DNA from: Sva-07 sp031398325
GTDB lineage: Bacteria; Actinomycetota; Acidimicrobiia; Acidimicrobiales; Ilumatobacteraceae
Direction: 5' to 3'
DNA length: 64,000 nt
NCBI GenBank assembly: GCA_031398325.1
Contig: JANNNB010000201.1
Location: 7,133 to 71,132 of the forward strand
Shown: positions 16,619 through 24,975 of the stretch, in pieces
Numbering within the stretch: the first letter of the stretch is position 1
How the letters are laid out: every line of letters starts with the position of its first letter
Notes under the pieces: model-generated
Told to the model about the DNA's origin: nothing
Database searches by the model: none
Seen by the model: only the letters and a program-made list of their open reading frames with translations
Translations under genes and position numbers: made by a program

Positions 16619-16624
16619 TAGGGT
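16619..16624 (+). promoter_or_regulatory. Candidate purL -10 box, leaderless start
   Basis: TAGGGT, 7 nt before the purL GTG at 16632, matches the TANNNT rule of actinobacterial leaderless promoters. No -35 and no purine or PRPP riboswitch were seen upstream. Confidence 0.45.
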
Positions 16625-16631
16625 CGCGCCA

Positions 16632-19532
16632 GTGGCCAACGGGCATCGACTGACCATCCGATCGATCGACGCCGACCCCCGAACCGAGGCCCTGCACGCC
16701 AGCGCCGCCCAGCTCGGACTGCCACTCATCGAGCGTCTCGGCGTCGCCGATGTCGTTCTCGTCGACACGAACCTCGACACGGCCGAGCTCGACCGCTTGT
16801 CCGCCGTCCTCGTCGATCCACTCCTCCAACGCGGATCGTGGGAGCTGCCGGGCGGACGAGGCGTCGAGGTCACCACACTCGCCGGCGTGACCAACGGCGC
16901 CGCCGATGCAGTGGTGCGGGCGGCAGATCTCGTCGGTGTGTCGATCGGTGCCGCGGCTACCGCACTGCGCCTCGAATTCGACGACGACGTGAGCGACGCC
17001 GTGATCGATGAGTTCGTGACCCGTCTCGTCGCCAATCCGATCGTGGAACGCTGGACACACGGGTACACCGAGATGAATCCGCCGACAGACCACGTGGCGG
17101 TCGGCGCCGCCGAGGTCATCCCCGTCAGGTGGCTCGAGGACGACGCGCTGCTCGCCGTCGACCGGGCACGCTCGTTGTCACTCGACCTCGAGGAGCTGCG
17201 CGTCATCCGCGAACACTTCGAGAAGCTCGACCGCGAGCCCACCGACGTCGAGCTCGAGACACTCGCCCAGACGTGGAGCGAGCACTGCGCCCACAAGACC
17301 TTCCGCGCCGCAATCGAACTCGATGACGGCACAGTGCCGCGGCAGATCGAACCGTTGATGCGCCAGCTCCGCAACAGCACCGAGAACATGGCCGCACCGT
17401 TCGTGCGGTCCGCCTTCGTCGGCAACGCCGGCGTGGTCGAGTTCACCGAGGGGACGACGCTCGCCGTCAAGGCCGAGACCCACAACCACCCGTCAGCCGT
17501 CGAACCGTTCGGTGGAGCGAACACCGGCGTCGGCGGTGTCATCCGCGACGTGCTCGGAATCGCTCACCGTCCGATCGCGGTCACCAACGTTTTGTGCTTC
17601 GGACCGAGCGACCTCCCGATCGGCGAACTACCGGAAGGCACGCTGCACCCGCTCCGGGTCCGCGCCGGCGTCGTCGATGGCGTCGCGGACTACGGCAACA
17701 AGATCGGCCTGCCCACCATCGCCGGTGCCGTCCTGTACGACTCCGCGTACACCACCAACCCGCTCGTCTTTGCCGGATGCATCGGTGCCGCCGCCGCCCG
17801 CCCGCTGCACGACGGGCCGTTCGTCGGAGACCGTGTCGTCGTCCTCGGCGGCGCCACGGGGCGTGACGGCATACGAGGAGCGACGTTCTCGTCGGCCACG
17901 ATGGATGCCACGACCGGTGAAGTCGCCGGAGCGAGCGTTCAGATCGGTGACCCCATCGTGGAGAAGCTGCTCATCGATGCCCTGGTGGGTGCGGAGGACC
18001 TCTTCTCGGCGATCACCGACTGCGGAGCTGGCGGGCTCTCTTCGGCCGTCGGTGAGATGGCCGAGGGAATCGGCGCCGAGGTCGAACTCGATCTGGTTCC
18101 GCGCAAGTATCCCGGTCTCGAACCTTGGGAAGTCTGGCTCTCGGAGGCCCAGGAACGCATGGTCGTCGCCGTCCCCCCGGCGCACCTCGAGCAGCTCGCC
18201 GCCAGGTGTGCCCGATTCGGCGTCGACCTCGCCGACCTCGGCGAATTCACCGGCACCGGACAGCTCGTCGTGCGGTCGGGAGGCACCGTCGTCGCCGATC
18301 TCGACACCGAATTCCTGCACGACGGTAGGCCCCAGCGTCGCATGAGAGCCACCACCACGCTGCCGGTTCGAACCGGGCACGGGGTGCGCACCGTCACCGA
18401 TCCGATCGCCGCGCTCCTCGCCCTGCTCGCCCACCCGAACATTGCGTCGAAGGAGGCGATCATCCGTCGATACGACCACGAGATCCTGGGGTCGACGGTC
18501 ACCCGCCCGCTCGTCGGCGTACACGCCGATGGGCCGGGCGACGGCGTCGTGATCGCCGCTCCGGCGGCCAGGGAGGGCTTCGCCGTCGGCATCGGCGTCA
18601 ACCCCTGGTACGGGCTGCACGACCCCGAGCACATGGCCGTCGCGGTCGTCGACGAGGCGATCCGCAACATCGTGGCGGTCGGCGCCGACCCCGACCGGGT
18701 GGCGCTGCTCGACAACTTCTCATGGGGCGACCCCAGGCGGGAATCGACCCTCGGCGAGCTCGTCGACGCGGTCGCGGGCTGCTGCATGGCGGCCGATCTC
18801 TACCAGGCCCCGTTCGTGTCTGGCAAGGACTCGTTGAACAACGAGTACATGGGCAACGACGGTCAGCTTCACGCTGTGCCGCCGACCCTGGTGATCACGG
18901 CGATCGCACATGTTCCCGACGCCGATGCCTGCATCTCGTCCGACCTGACCCGACCCGGCAACGTGCTGCTGGTCGTCGGCGACACACGAGCAGAGTTCGC
19001 CGGATCACATCTCGACATGGTGCTGGGCGAGACGGTGTTGGGCGAGAGGGTCCTGGGCGCGAGGGTGCTGGGCGAGCGGGTGCTGGGCGAGATGGTGCCG
19101 GGCACGACCGTCGCCGACTTCGATGGAGGCGACGCGGCGATCGGGCCCGCTCCCGCGCCGGACCCTGCCGCACCGGTGCGGTACCGCCGGTTGCACGCGG
19201 CGATCCGGTCGGGCGCCGTTCGCTCGTGCCACGACCTCAGCGAGGGCGGGCTTGCCGTGGCGCTGGCGGAGATGTGCATCGGCGGACGGCTCGGTGCCCG
19301 TGTCGATGCGCTCCCCCACACCGATGTCGCCACCGCTCTGTTCAGCGAATCGACGGGGCGACTCCTGGTCGAGGTGGAGCCCGACGACGTCGAGGCCTTC
19401 ATCGAGCACATGAGCGGCGACGCACACCGCCTCGGAGCGGTCACGTCCGACGACTCGCTCGATCTCGCGGGCATCGGCCGGGTGTCGATAGAAGCACTCG
19501 TCGGCGCGTTCACGGGCACGGCCCCGTCATGA
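16632..19532 (+). CDS. purL: Phosphoribosylformylglycinamidine synthase PurL with two N-terminal PurS-like modules
   Basis: 966-residue FGAM synthase, large ATP-dependent subunit. Canonical motifs: TWSEHCAHKTF, ETHNHPSAVEPFGGANTGVG, GAGGLSSAVGEMAEG and SCHDLSEGGLAVALAEM. Residues about 6-72 and 79-146 each look like a PurS subunit (DPRTEALHASAAQLGL and GVTNGAADAVVRAADLVG, each ending in a V-D/N-P-(L/I) strand), so the PurS dimer seems to be built in. No separate purS is in the operon. Residues 797-826 hold a run of VLGER-type 5-residue repeats, absent from standard PurL. GTG start follows TAGGGT. It is coupled to purQ by ATGA. Confidence 0.93.
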   Translation: MANGHRLTIRSIDADPRTEALHASAAQLGLPLIERLGVADVVLVDTNLDTAELDRLSAVLVDPLLQRGSWELPGGRGVEVTTLAGVTNGAADAVVRAADLVGVSIGAAATALRLEFDDDVSDAVIDEFVTRLVANPIVERWTHGYTEMNPPTDHVAVGAAEVIPVRWLEDDALLAVDRARSLSLDLEELRVIREHFEKLDREPTDVELETLAQTWSEHCAHKTFRAAIELDDGTVPRQIEPLMRQLRNSTENMAAPFVRSAFVGNAGVVEFTEGTTLAVKAETHNHPSAVEPFGGANTGVGGVIRDVLGIAHRPIAVTNVLCFGPSDLPIGELPEGTLHPLRVRAGVVDGVADYGNKIGLPTIAGAVLYDSAYTTNPLVFAGCIGAAAARPLHDGPFVGDRVVVLGGATGRDGIRGATFSSATMDATTGEVAGASVQIGDPIVEKLLIDALVGAEDLFSAITDCGAGGLSSAVGEMAEGIGAEVELDLVPRKYPGLEPWEVWLSEAQERMVVAVPPAHLEQLAARCARFGVDLADLGEFTGTGQLVVRSGGTVVADLDTEFLHDGRPQRRMRATTTLPVRTGHGVRTVTDPIAALLALLAHPNIASKEAIIRRYDHEILGSTVTRPLVGVHADGPGDGVVIAAPAAREGFAVGIGVNPWYGLHDPEHMAVAVVDEAIRNIVAVGADPDRVALLDNFSWGDPRRESTLGELVDAVAGCCMAADLYQAPFVSGKDSLNNEYMGNDGQLHAVPPTLVITAIAHVPDADACISSDLTRPGNVLLVVGDTRAEFAGSHLDMVLGETVLGERVLGARVLGERVLGEMVPGTTVADFDGGDAAIGPAPAPDPAAPVRYRRLHAAIRSGAVRSCHDLSEGGLAVALAEMCIGGRLGARVDALPHTDVATALFSESTGRLLVEVEPDDVEAFIEHMSGDAHRLGAVTSDDSLDLAGIGRVSIEALVGAFTGTAPS
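19020..19109 (+). repeat. 15-nt in-frame tandem repeat inside purL, six copies
   Basis: Units at 19020, 19035, 19050, 19065, 19080 and 19095 encode VLGET, VLGER, VLGAR, VLGER, VLGEM and VPGTT. The first and last copies are the most diverged. They fall between the GSHLDM segment and the SCHDLSEGG motif. Confidence 0.92.
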
Positions 19533-20263
19533 CGACGGGCCGTGTTCCCGCTCTCGTGATCGCCGGGCCGGGGACCAACCGCGACCGTGACGTCGTCGAC
19601 GCACTCGAACTCGCCGGCGCGCGTGCCGAGATCGTCCTGGCATCCGAGCTCGTCGGGGATCCCACGATGCTGGATCGCGCCAGGATGGCCGTGGTCGCCG
19701 GGGGCTTCAGCTACGCCGACTCGCTCGGTGCGGGCCGCATGCTGGCACTCGACCTGTCCGTCGGCCTCGGCGAGGAACTGCGCTCGTTCGTGGCGGCCGG
19801 TCGCCCGGTGATCGGCATCTGCAACGGGTTCCAGGTACTCACGAGCGCCGGTCTGCTCCCAGGCGCGCTCGGCCACAACGCGAACGGGACGTTCGACTGT
19901 CGCTGGGTCGAGTTGGAGCCCGTCGTGACCTCGGTGTCCATCTGGACGGCGGGCCTCGACGCGTCGATCCACTGCCCGATCGCGCACGGCGAGGGCCGGT
20001 TCGTCCATCCGGACCCCGACGAACTCGCAGCCGCTGGGCAGATCGCCCTCCGTTACGCCTCGACGAACCCGAACGGATCCGTGGCCGACATCGCCGGGGT
20101 GTGTGATACGACCGGCGTCGTGCTCGGCCTCATGCCCCATCCCGAAAACCACATCGTCGCCCGTCAGCACCCGCGGCACGGCCGCGGGCGGGCGCCTGTC
20201 GACGACCGGCACTCAGGGCTCCACCTGTTCGCCAACGGCGTCCGTCACGCGGCGGGATCGTGA
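19529..20263 (+). CDS. purQ: FGAM synthase glutaminase subunit PurQ
   Basis: 244-residue class I glutamine amidotransferase that feeds ammonia to PurL. The nucleophile is Cys in GICNGFQVL, the His/Glu pair is in LMPHPENH, and GGFSYADSLGAGR is a PurQ hallmark. The C terminus carries an Arg/His-rich stretch before the family's final helix (HLFANGV). ATG 19529 overlaps the purL stop, and its own stop overlaps the purC GTG. Confidence 0.95.
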   Translation: MTTGRVPALVIAGPGTNRDRDVVDALELAGARAEIVLASELVGDPTMLDRARMAVVAGGFSYADSLGAGRMLALDLSVGLGEELRSFVAAGRPVIGICNGFQVLTSAGLLPGALGHNANGTFDCRWVELEPVVTSVSIWTAGLDASIHCPIAHGEGRFVHPDPDELAAAGQIALRYASTNPNGSVADIAGVCDTTGVVLGLMPHPENHIVARQHPRHGRGRAPVDDRHSGLHLFANGVRHAAGS

Positions 20264-21225
20264 CCTCACCGATGGCCGCCACGATGCCGGCGTTCGACAC
20301 GATCGATCTCCCGCTCGACGATCGACGCGACGGCAAGGTGCGCATCTCGTATGCCCTGCCGAACGGACGTCGGGTGTTCATCACGACCGATCGCTTGTCG
20401 GCATTCGATCGGATCATCGCCACGGTGCCGTACAAGGGTCAGGTGCTGAACCAGCTCTCCGGCTGGTGGTTCGAACAGACGGCCGACATCGTGGCGAACC
20501 ACGTGATCTCGATTCCGGACCCGAACGTCCTGATCGCACGTGCGGCCATCCCGCTCACCGTCGAGGTCGTCGTGCGCGGCTACATCACGGGGGTCACCGA
20601 CACCGCGCTGTGGACGCAGTACGCGTCCGGTGAGCGCATGCTGTACGGGCACCTGCTCCCGGACGGCCTCACGAAGAACGCACGACTCGACCACCCGATC
20701 GTGACCCCGACCACCAAGGGCGCCGACGGTGAACACGACGTTCCCCTCTCATGTGCCGCTGTTGCCGAACGTGGTCTCGTCGACGAGGCGCTGTGGACGC
20801 GTGTCCAGGACGTGGCACTCGCCCTGTTCGAACGCGGCTCGGAAGTCGGCGAACGATCCGGACTGATCCTCGCCGACACCAAGTACGAATTCGGCATGAC
20901 CCACGATGGCGAGCTGCTCCTCATCGACGAGGTGCACACGCCCGATTCGTCGCGCTGGTGGGTCGGCGACACGTACGCGGGACGCGTGGCAGAGGGCCTC
21001 GAGCCCGAGAGCCTCGACAAAGAGGTCGTACGGCGAGCCCTGGCCGATGTCGGGTACACCGGCGACGGTGCGTTGCCGACGTTGCCGGCCGAGGTCTGGA
21101 CCGCGACGACCAGCCGGTACATCGACGCGTTCGAACGACTGACCGGGACGACGTTCGTCCCCGGCCGATACCCCGCTGCACCACGAATCCACGCCGCACT
21201 CGCGGGACTGGAGATCTACGCATGA
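20260..21225 (+). CDS. purC: SAICAR synthetase PurC
   Basis: 321-residue phosphoribosylaminoimidazole-succinocarboxamide synthase, long form. Motifs: KVRISYAL, TDRLSAFDRI, VVVRGYITGV, ILADTKYEFG and IDEVHTPDSSR. The GTG start (GTGA overlap with purQ, 20260-20263) gives MTSPMAATMP; the ATG at 20272 is an alternative. It ligates aspartate to CAIR in the purine pathway. Confidence 0.95.
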   Translation: MTSPMAATMPAFDTIDLPLDDRRDGKVRISYALPNGRRVFITTDRLSAFDRIIATVPYKGQVLNQLSGWWFEQTADIVANHVISIPDPNVLIARAAIPLTVEVVVRGYITGVTDTALWTQYASGERMLYGHLLPDGLTKNARLDHPIVTPTTKGADGEHDVPLSCAAVAERGLVDEALWTRVQDVALALFERGSEVGERSGLILADTKYEFGMTHDGELLLIDEVHTPDSSRWWVGDTYAGRVAEGLEPESLDKEVVRRALADVGYTGDGALPTLPAEVWTATTSRYIDAFERLTGTTFVPGRYPAAPRIHAALAGLEIYA

Positions 21226-22682
21226 ACAAGCTGCGCGTCACGGCACTGCCCGACGAGACCGACGACGCCCCCAAAGAGGAGTGTGGAGTCCTCGGTATCT
21301 CGACGCCGCACGGCGACGGGGTCGCCCAGCTGACCTTCTTCGGTCTCTTCGCGCTCCAGCACCGGGGTCAGGAGGCAGCGGGCATCGCGGTGAGCGACGG
21401 TCGCCGGGTTCGTGTTCACAAGGAGGCCGGCCTCGTCGCGAACGTCTTCTCGCCCGAAACACTCAAGCCGCTGGTCGGCTATCACGCGATCGGTCACACC
21501 CGCTACTCCACGACGGGGTCGAACGCCGATCGGAACATCCAGCCCTTCCTGATCGAGACGATGCACGGCCCGCTCGCCCTCGCCCACAACGGCAACCTCG
21601 TGAACGCCGCGGCTCTGCGCGACGAGCTCCTGAACCGTGGATTCGGTCTCACCGCCACGAGCGACACCGAGGTGTTGTCGCTCATGCTCGCCGCCGCCGG
21701 TGGGCAGACCTGGCAGGACCGGATCGAGCGCACCCTGCCGGCCTGGAAGGGTGCGTTCTCCCTGGTCATCCTCGCTGCCGACCAGGTGATCGCCATACGC
21801 GACCCGTGGGGCTTCCGCCCGCTCTCGGTCGGTCGACTCCCCCACGGCGGTCACGCCGTCGCCAGCGAGACCTGTGCGCTCGCCACCCTCGGATGCGTCG
21901 AGATCGACGAGGTCCAGCCGGGCGAGATGGTGACGTTGCGGGGAGCGGAGATCGAGCGCACGCAGGTGCTCGCGCCGCAGCTCCACGCGGCCCGCTGCTC
22001 GTTCGAGTTCGTGTACTTCTCCCGCCCCGACTCGGTCTGGCACGGCCGCAGCGTGCACCACGTCCGTCAGCAGCTCGGCGTCGAACTCGCCCGCGAGTCA
22101 CCGACCGATGCCGACGTGGTCATCCCGGTCCCCGACAGCTCGATCCCGGCTGCGATCGGCTACTCGGCCGAGAGCGGGATCCGGTTCAACGATGGCCTCA
22201 TCAAGAACCGGTACATCGGGCGCACGTTCATCGAACCGACGCAGGACATCCGCGAACGTGGTGTCGCGCTCAAGTTCAACGCGTTGCGTGAGAACCTCGA
22301 AGGACGCCGGGTGGTGATGATCGACGACTCGCTGGTTCGCGGCACGACCGCTGGACCGCTGGTGAAGCTCGTCCGCGATGCTGGGGCGGCCGAGGTGCAC
22401 CTCAAGATCACGTGCCCACCGATCACGCACGCCTGCCACTTCGGCGTCGACATGGGCCACGACGGCGATCTCATCGCCGCCCAACTCAGCGTCGAGGAGA
22501 TGCGGCAGCACATCGGCGCTGACAGCCTCGCCTTCCTGTCACTCGACGGCATGATGCGCGCCATCGCGAGCCGGGAAGCGGCGCAGGACGACGGCTACTG
22601 CAACGCCTGCTTCACGGGCAGGTACCCCTTGGCCGTCGGCGACGCCCAGTCGAAGTTGTCGTTCGAGGGCGTCCTGGCATGA
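21222..22682 (+). CDS. purF: Amidophosphoribosyltransferase PurF
   Basis: 486 residues; first committed step, PRPP plus glutamine to phosphoribosylamine. A 20-residue propeptide precedes the nucleophile Cys21 (EECGVLGI). The N-terminal glutaminase has HRGQEAAGI and GHTRYSTTG. The PRPP loop is VVMIDDSLVRGTT. Cysteines in ARCSFEF, KITCPPITHACHFG and DGYCNACF match the four ligands of the structural iron-sulfur cluster of the Bacillus-type enzyme, so maturation probably needs cluster insertion and propeptide removal. ATGA overlap with purC. Confidence 0.95.
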   Translation: MNKLRVTALPDETDDAPKEECGVLGISTPHGDGVAQLTFFGLFALQHRGQEAAGIAVSDGRRVRVHKEAGLVANVFSPETLKPLVGYHAIGHTRYSTTGSNADRNIQPFLIETMHGPLALAHNGNLVNAAALRDELLNRGFGLTATSDTEVLSLMLAAAGGQTWQDRIERTLPAWKGAFSLVILAADQVIAIRDPWGFRPLSVGRLPHGGHAVASETCALATLGCVEIDEVQPGEMVTLRGAEIERTQVLAPQLHAARCSFEFVYFSRPDSVWHGRSVHHVRQQLGVELARESPTDADVVIPVPDSSIPAAIGYSAESGIRFNDGLIKNRYIGRTFIEPTQDIRERGVALKFNALRENLEGRRVVMIDDSLVRGTTAGPLVKLVRDAGAAEVHLKITCPPITHACHFGVDMGHDGDLIAAQLSVEEMRQHIGADSLAFLSLDGMMRAIASREAAQDDGYCNACFTGRYPLAVGDAQSKLSFEGVLA

Positions 22683-22707
22683 GCCGCGTGCGCTCGGTGA
22701 TGCCCTG

Positions 22708-24876
22708 ATGCGGGTCCTCGTCGTCGGATCCGGCGGACGCGAAGCCGCCATCGCATGGGCCTGTCGCGCGCACGGCCACGAGGTCGCCATCGCGTCCGAG
22801 ATCGGAGCGACGACCGCTGACGAGATCGATCTCGTCATCCCCGGACCAGAAGCGATGCTCGCCGCCGGCCTGGCCGACGAATGCGCCGCCCGCGGCATCC
22901 CGTGCTTCGGGCCGCCCGCGGCACTCGCGCGCCTCGAGTCGTCCAAGTCCTACGCCCGCGAGCTCGCGACCGAACTGGGCATCCCGGGACCCCGGTTCGC
23001 GAGCTTCGGGAACGCCGACGATGCCATCGCCTGGTGGGAGGAGTCCGGCCTCGAGGTCGTCGTGAAAGCCGACGGCCTGCTCGCCGGCAAGGGTGTCGTG
23101 GTTCCGACGGGGGCGGCCGAAACGCGAGCTGCGATCCTCGCCACCGACGGACCGTTCCTCCTGGAAGAACGTCTGCGCGGCCCCGAGTGCTCGCTGATCG
23201 CCCTGTGCGACGGAACGACGGCAGTCGCGTTGCCCCTGGCCCAGGACCACAAGCGGATCGGCGAAGGTGACAGCGGACCGAACACCGGCGGGATGGGCGC
23301 GTACGCACCCGCCCCGGTGCCCTACTCGGCCGACGATCTGCTGGCAACGTTCGTCCAGCCGGTGCTCGACCATTTCGCCGCCCGAGGAACGCCCTACATC
23401 GGGATCATCTTCGCCGGGTTGATGTGCACGGCTGACGGGCCCCGGCTGATCGAGTACAACGTCCGCTTCGGTGACCCCGAAGCCCAGGCGCTGCTCCCGC
23501 TGCTCGAGACCGACCTCGCCGAGCTCGCACTCGCCTGCACTCGCGGCTCGGTGCACGATGCGCCTTTGAAGGTCCGGTCCGATTTCGCTCTCACCGTCGT
23601 CGCCGCAGCCGCCGGCTACCCGTCGGCACCCACCGCTGGCGCCGTCGTGTCCGACCGGGGCGGCGACTCCGAGAGCGCCATCCGCTTCGATGCAGGCGTC
23701 AACGCCGAAGGGCGCGTGTCCGGCGGACGGGTGCTCGCCGTGACCGGCCTCGGCCTCGACCTCGCCTCGGCGCGTGCCGCTGCGTACGACCGCCTCTCGA
23801 CGATCCAGTTCGAGGGGATGCAGGTGCGCCGCGACATCGGCTGGCGGGCGCTCGGCGCATCCTTGCGTTCGTACGCACAGGCCGGCGTCGACATCGACGA
23901 AGGCACGCGTGCGGTCTCGGAGATGAAGGCGGCCGTCGAAGCGACGCACGACAACGGCGTGCTGCGCGGTGTCGGGAGCTTCGGCGGCGTGTTCTCCGCT
24001 GCGGCGATCACGGCGCTGCGCGACCCCGTACTCGTCGCGTCGACCGACGGCGTCGGCACGAAGGTCGAACTCGCCGCGCGCCTCGGAATGGTGCGCGGCG
24101 TCGGCATGGACATCGTGAACCACTGCATCGACGACGTATTGGTGCAGTCGGCACGTCCACTCTTCTTCCTCGACTACATCGCCGCGAGTGTGCTCGACGC
24201 CGATCTCGTCGCTGAGGTGGTGGGCGGCATGGCCGAAGCGTGTCGTGTCGCCGGGTGTGCGCTGCTCGGTGGGGAGACGGCCGAGATGCCCGGGGTCTAC
24301 ATGCCGGGGGCGTTCGACATCGCCGGCACGCTCGTGGGGGTCGCCGAACGCGACGAGCTCCTCCCCCGCTCCGACGTCGGTGTCGATGACGTGCTCATCG
24401 GGGTCGCCTCGAGTGGGCCGCACACCAACGGGTACTCGCTGCTTCGCAAGATCTTCGAGTGGGCGCCGATGGACGCGGTCCCGGAGGGGTTCGATCGGCC
24501 ACTCGGCGAGACGCTTCTCGAACCGCATCGGTCGTACCTCGACGTGCTCACCCCCGCCCTCGCCGGCGGCCTCGTCAAGGGCCTGGCCCACATCACCGGT
24601 GGCGGTCTCCCGGAGAACGTGCCGCGCGTCCTGCCCGACGAAGTCGATGCAGTCATCGAACTCGGGTCGTGGCCGATCCCGCCGCTGTTCGCGCTCGTCC
24701 GCGAGCTCGTCCCCCAGATGGCGACCGAGGAGCTGTACCGGACGGTGAACATGGGTGTCGGCATGGTCGTGATCTGTGACCCCATCGACGCCGCCTCCGT
24801 GCAGGCTTCCATCGCCGAGCCGACCTGGGTGATCGGCCGCCTCGAACCGGGCACCAAGCGCGTCCGCCTCATCTGA
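22708..24876 (+). CDS. purD: PurD-PurM fusion: GAR synthetase and AIR synthetase in one chain
   Basis: 722 residues, bifunctional. Residues 1-380 are PurD (ATP-grasp; DGLLAGKGVVVPTG, SGPNTGGMGAYAP, YNVRFGDPEAQ). Residues about 388-722 are PurM (GVGSFGGVFSA, DGVGTKVELAARLG, CALLGGETAEMPG, HITGGGLPENVPR). No stop or frameshift separates them. The PurD N-domain is about 25 residues shorter than the standard enzyme: the GGRE loop is at 9-12 but GPE already at 46-48, and the usual PGNxG loop is missing. ATG 22708 is 25 nt after purF. Domain order matches yeast Ade5,7. Confidence 0.92.
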   Translation: MRVLVVGSGGREAAIAWACRAHGHEVAIASEIGATTADEIDLVIPGPEAMLAAGLADECAARGIPCFGPPAALARLESSKSYARELATELGIPGPRFASFGNADDAIAWWEESGLEVVVKADGLLAGKGVVVPTGAAETRAAILATDGPFLLEERLRGPECSLIALCDGTTAVALPLAQDHKRIGEGDSGPNTGGMGAYAPAPVPYSADDLLATFVQPVLDHFAARGTPYIGIIFAGLMCTADGPRLIEYNVRFGDPEAQALLPLLETDLAELALACTRGSVHDAPLKVRSDFALTVVAAAAGYPSAPTAGAVVSDRGGDSESAIRFDAGVNAEGRVSGGRVLAVTGLGLDLASARAAAYDRLSTIQFEGMQVRRDIGWRALGASLRSYAQAGVDIDEGTRAVSEMKAAVEATHDNGVLRGVGSFGGVFSAAAITALRDPVLVASTDGVGTKVELAARLGMVRGVGMDIVNHCIDDVLVQSARPLFFLDYIAASVLDADLVAEVVGGMAEACRVAGCALLGGETAEMPGVYMPGAFDIAGTLVGVAERDELLPRSDVGVDDVLIGVASSGPHTNGYSLLRKIFEWAPMDAVPEGFDRPLGETLLEPHRSYLDVLTPALAGGLVKGLAHITGGGLPENVPRVLPDEVDAVIELGSWPIPPLFALVRELVPQMATEELYRTVNMGVGMVVICDPIDAASVQASIAEPTWVIGRLEPGTKRVRLI

Positions 24877-24936
24877 CACGAACCGCGTTGATCTGATTTT
24901 TCGTTCACGCGCGACGTGTGGGCGAGAACCCCTGGC

Positions 24937-24942
24937 TAGGTT
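24937..24942 (+). promoter_or_regulatory. Candidate internal -10 box before purN
   Basis: TAGGTT is 6 nt before the ATG of an 8-codon ORF that overlaps the purN start. This could be an internal leaderless promoter for purN-guaB. Confidence 0.4.
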
Positions 24943-24948
24943 CGATCC

Positions 24949-24975
24949 ATGCTCGTGACGGTCGTGGATCTGTGA
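24949..24975 (+). CDS. Eight-codon leader ORF overlapping purN
   Basis: ATG...TGA encodes MLVTVVDL and its stop overlaps the purN GTG (GTGA at 24972-24975). A TAGGTT box ends 6 nt before the ATG, so the message could begin at the start codon. Translation of this ORF would deliver ribosomes to purN, which has no Shine-Dalgarno sequence. Real expression is unproven. Confidence 0.35.
   Translation: MLVTVVDL

Noticed and set aside
16570..16631. Purine or PRPP riboswitch upstream of purL
   Set aside because: Only 62 bp and a leaderless-type start; no aptamer sequence.
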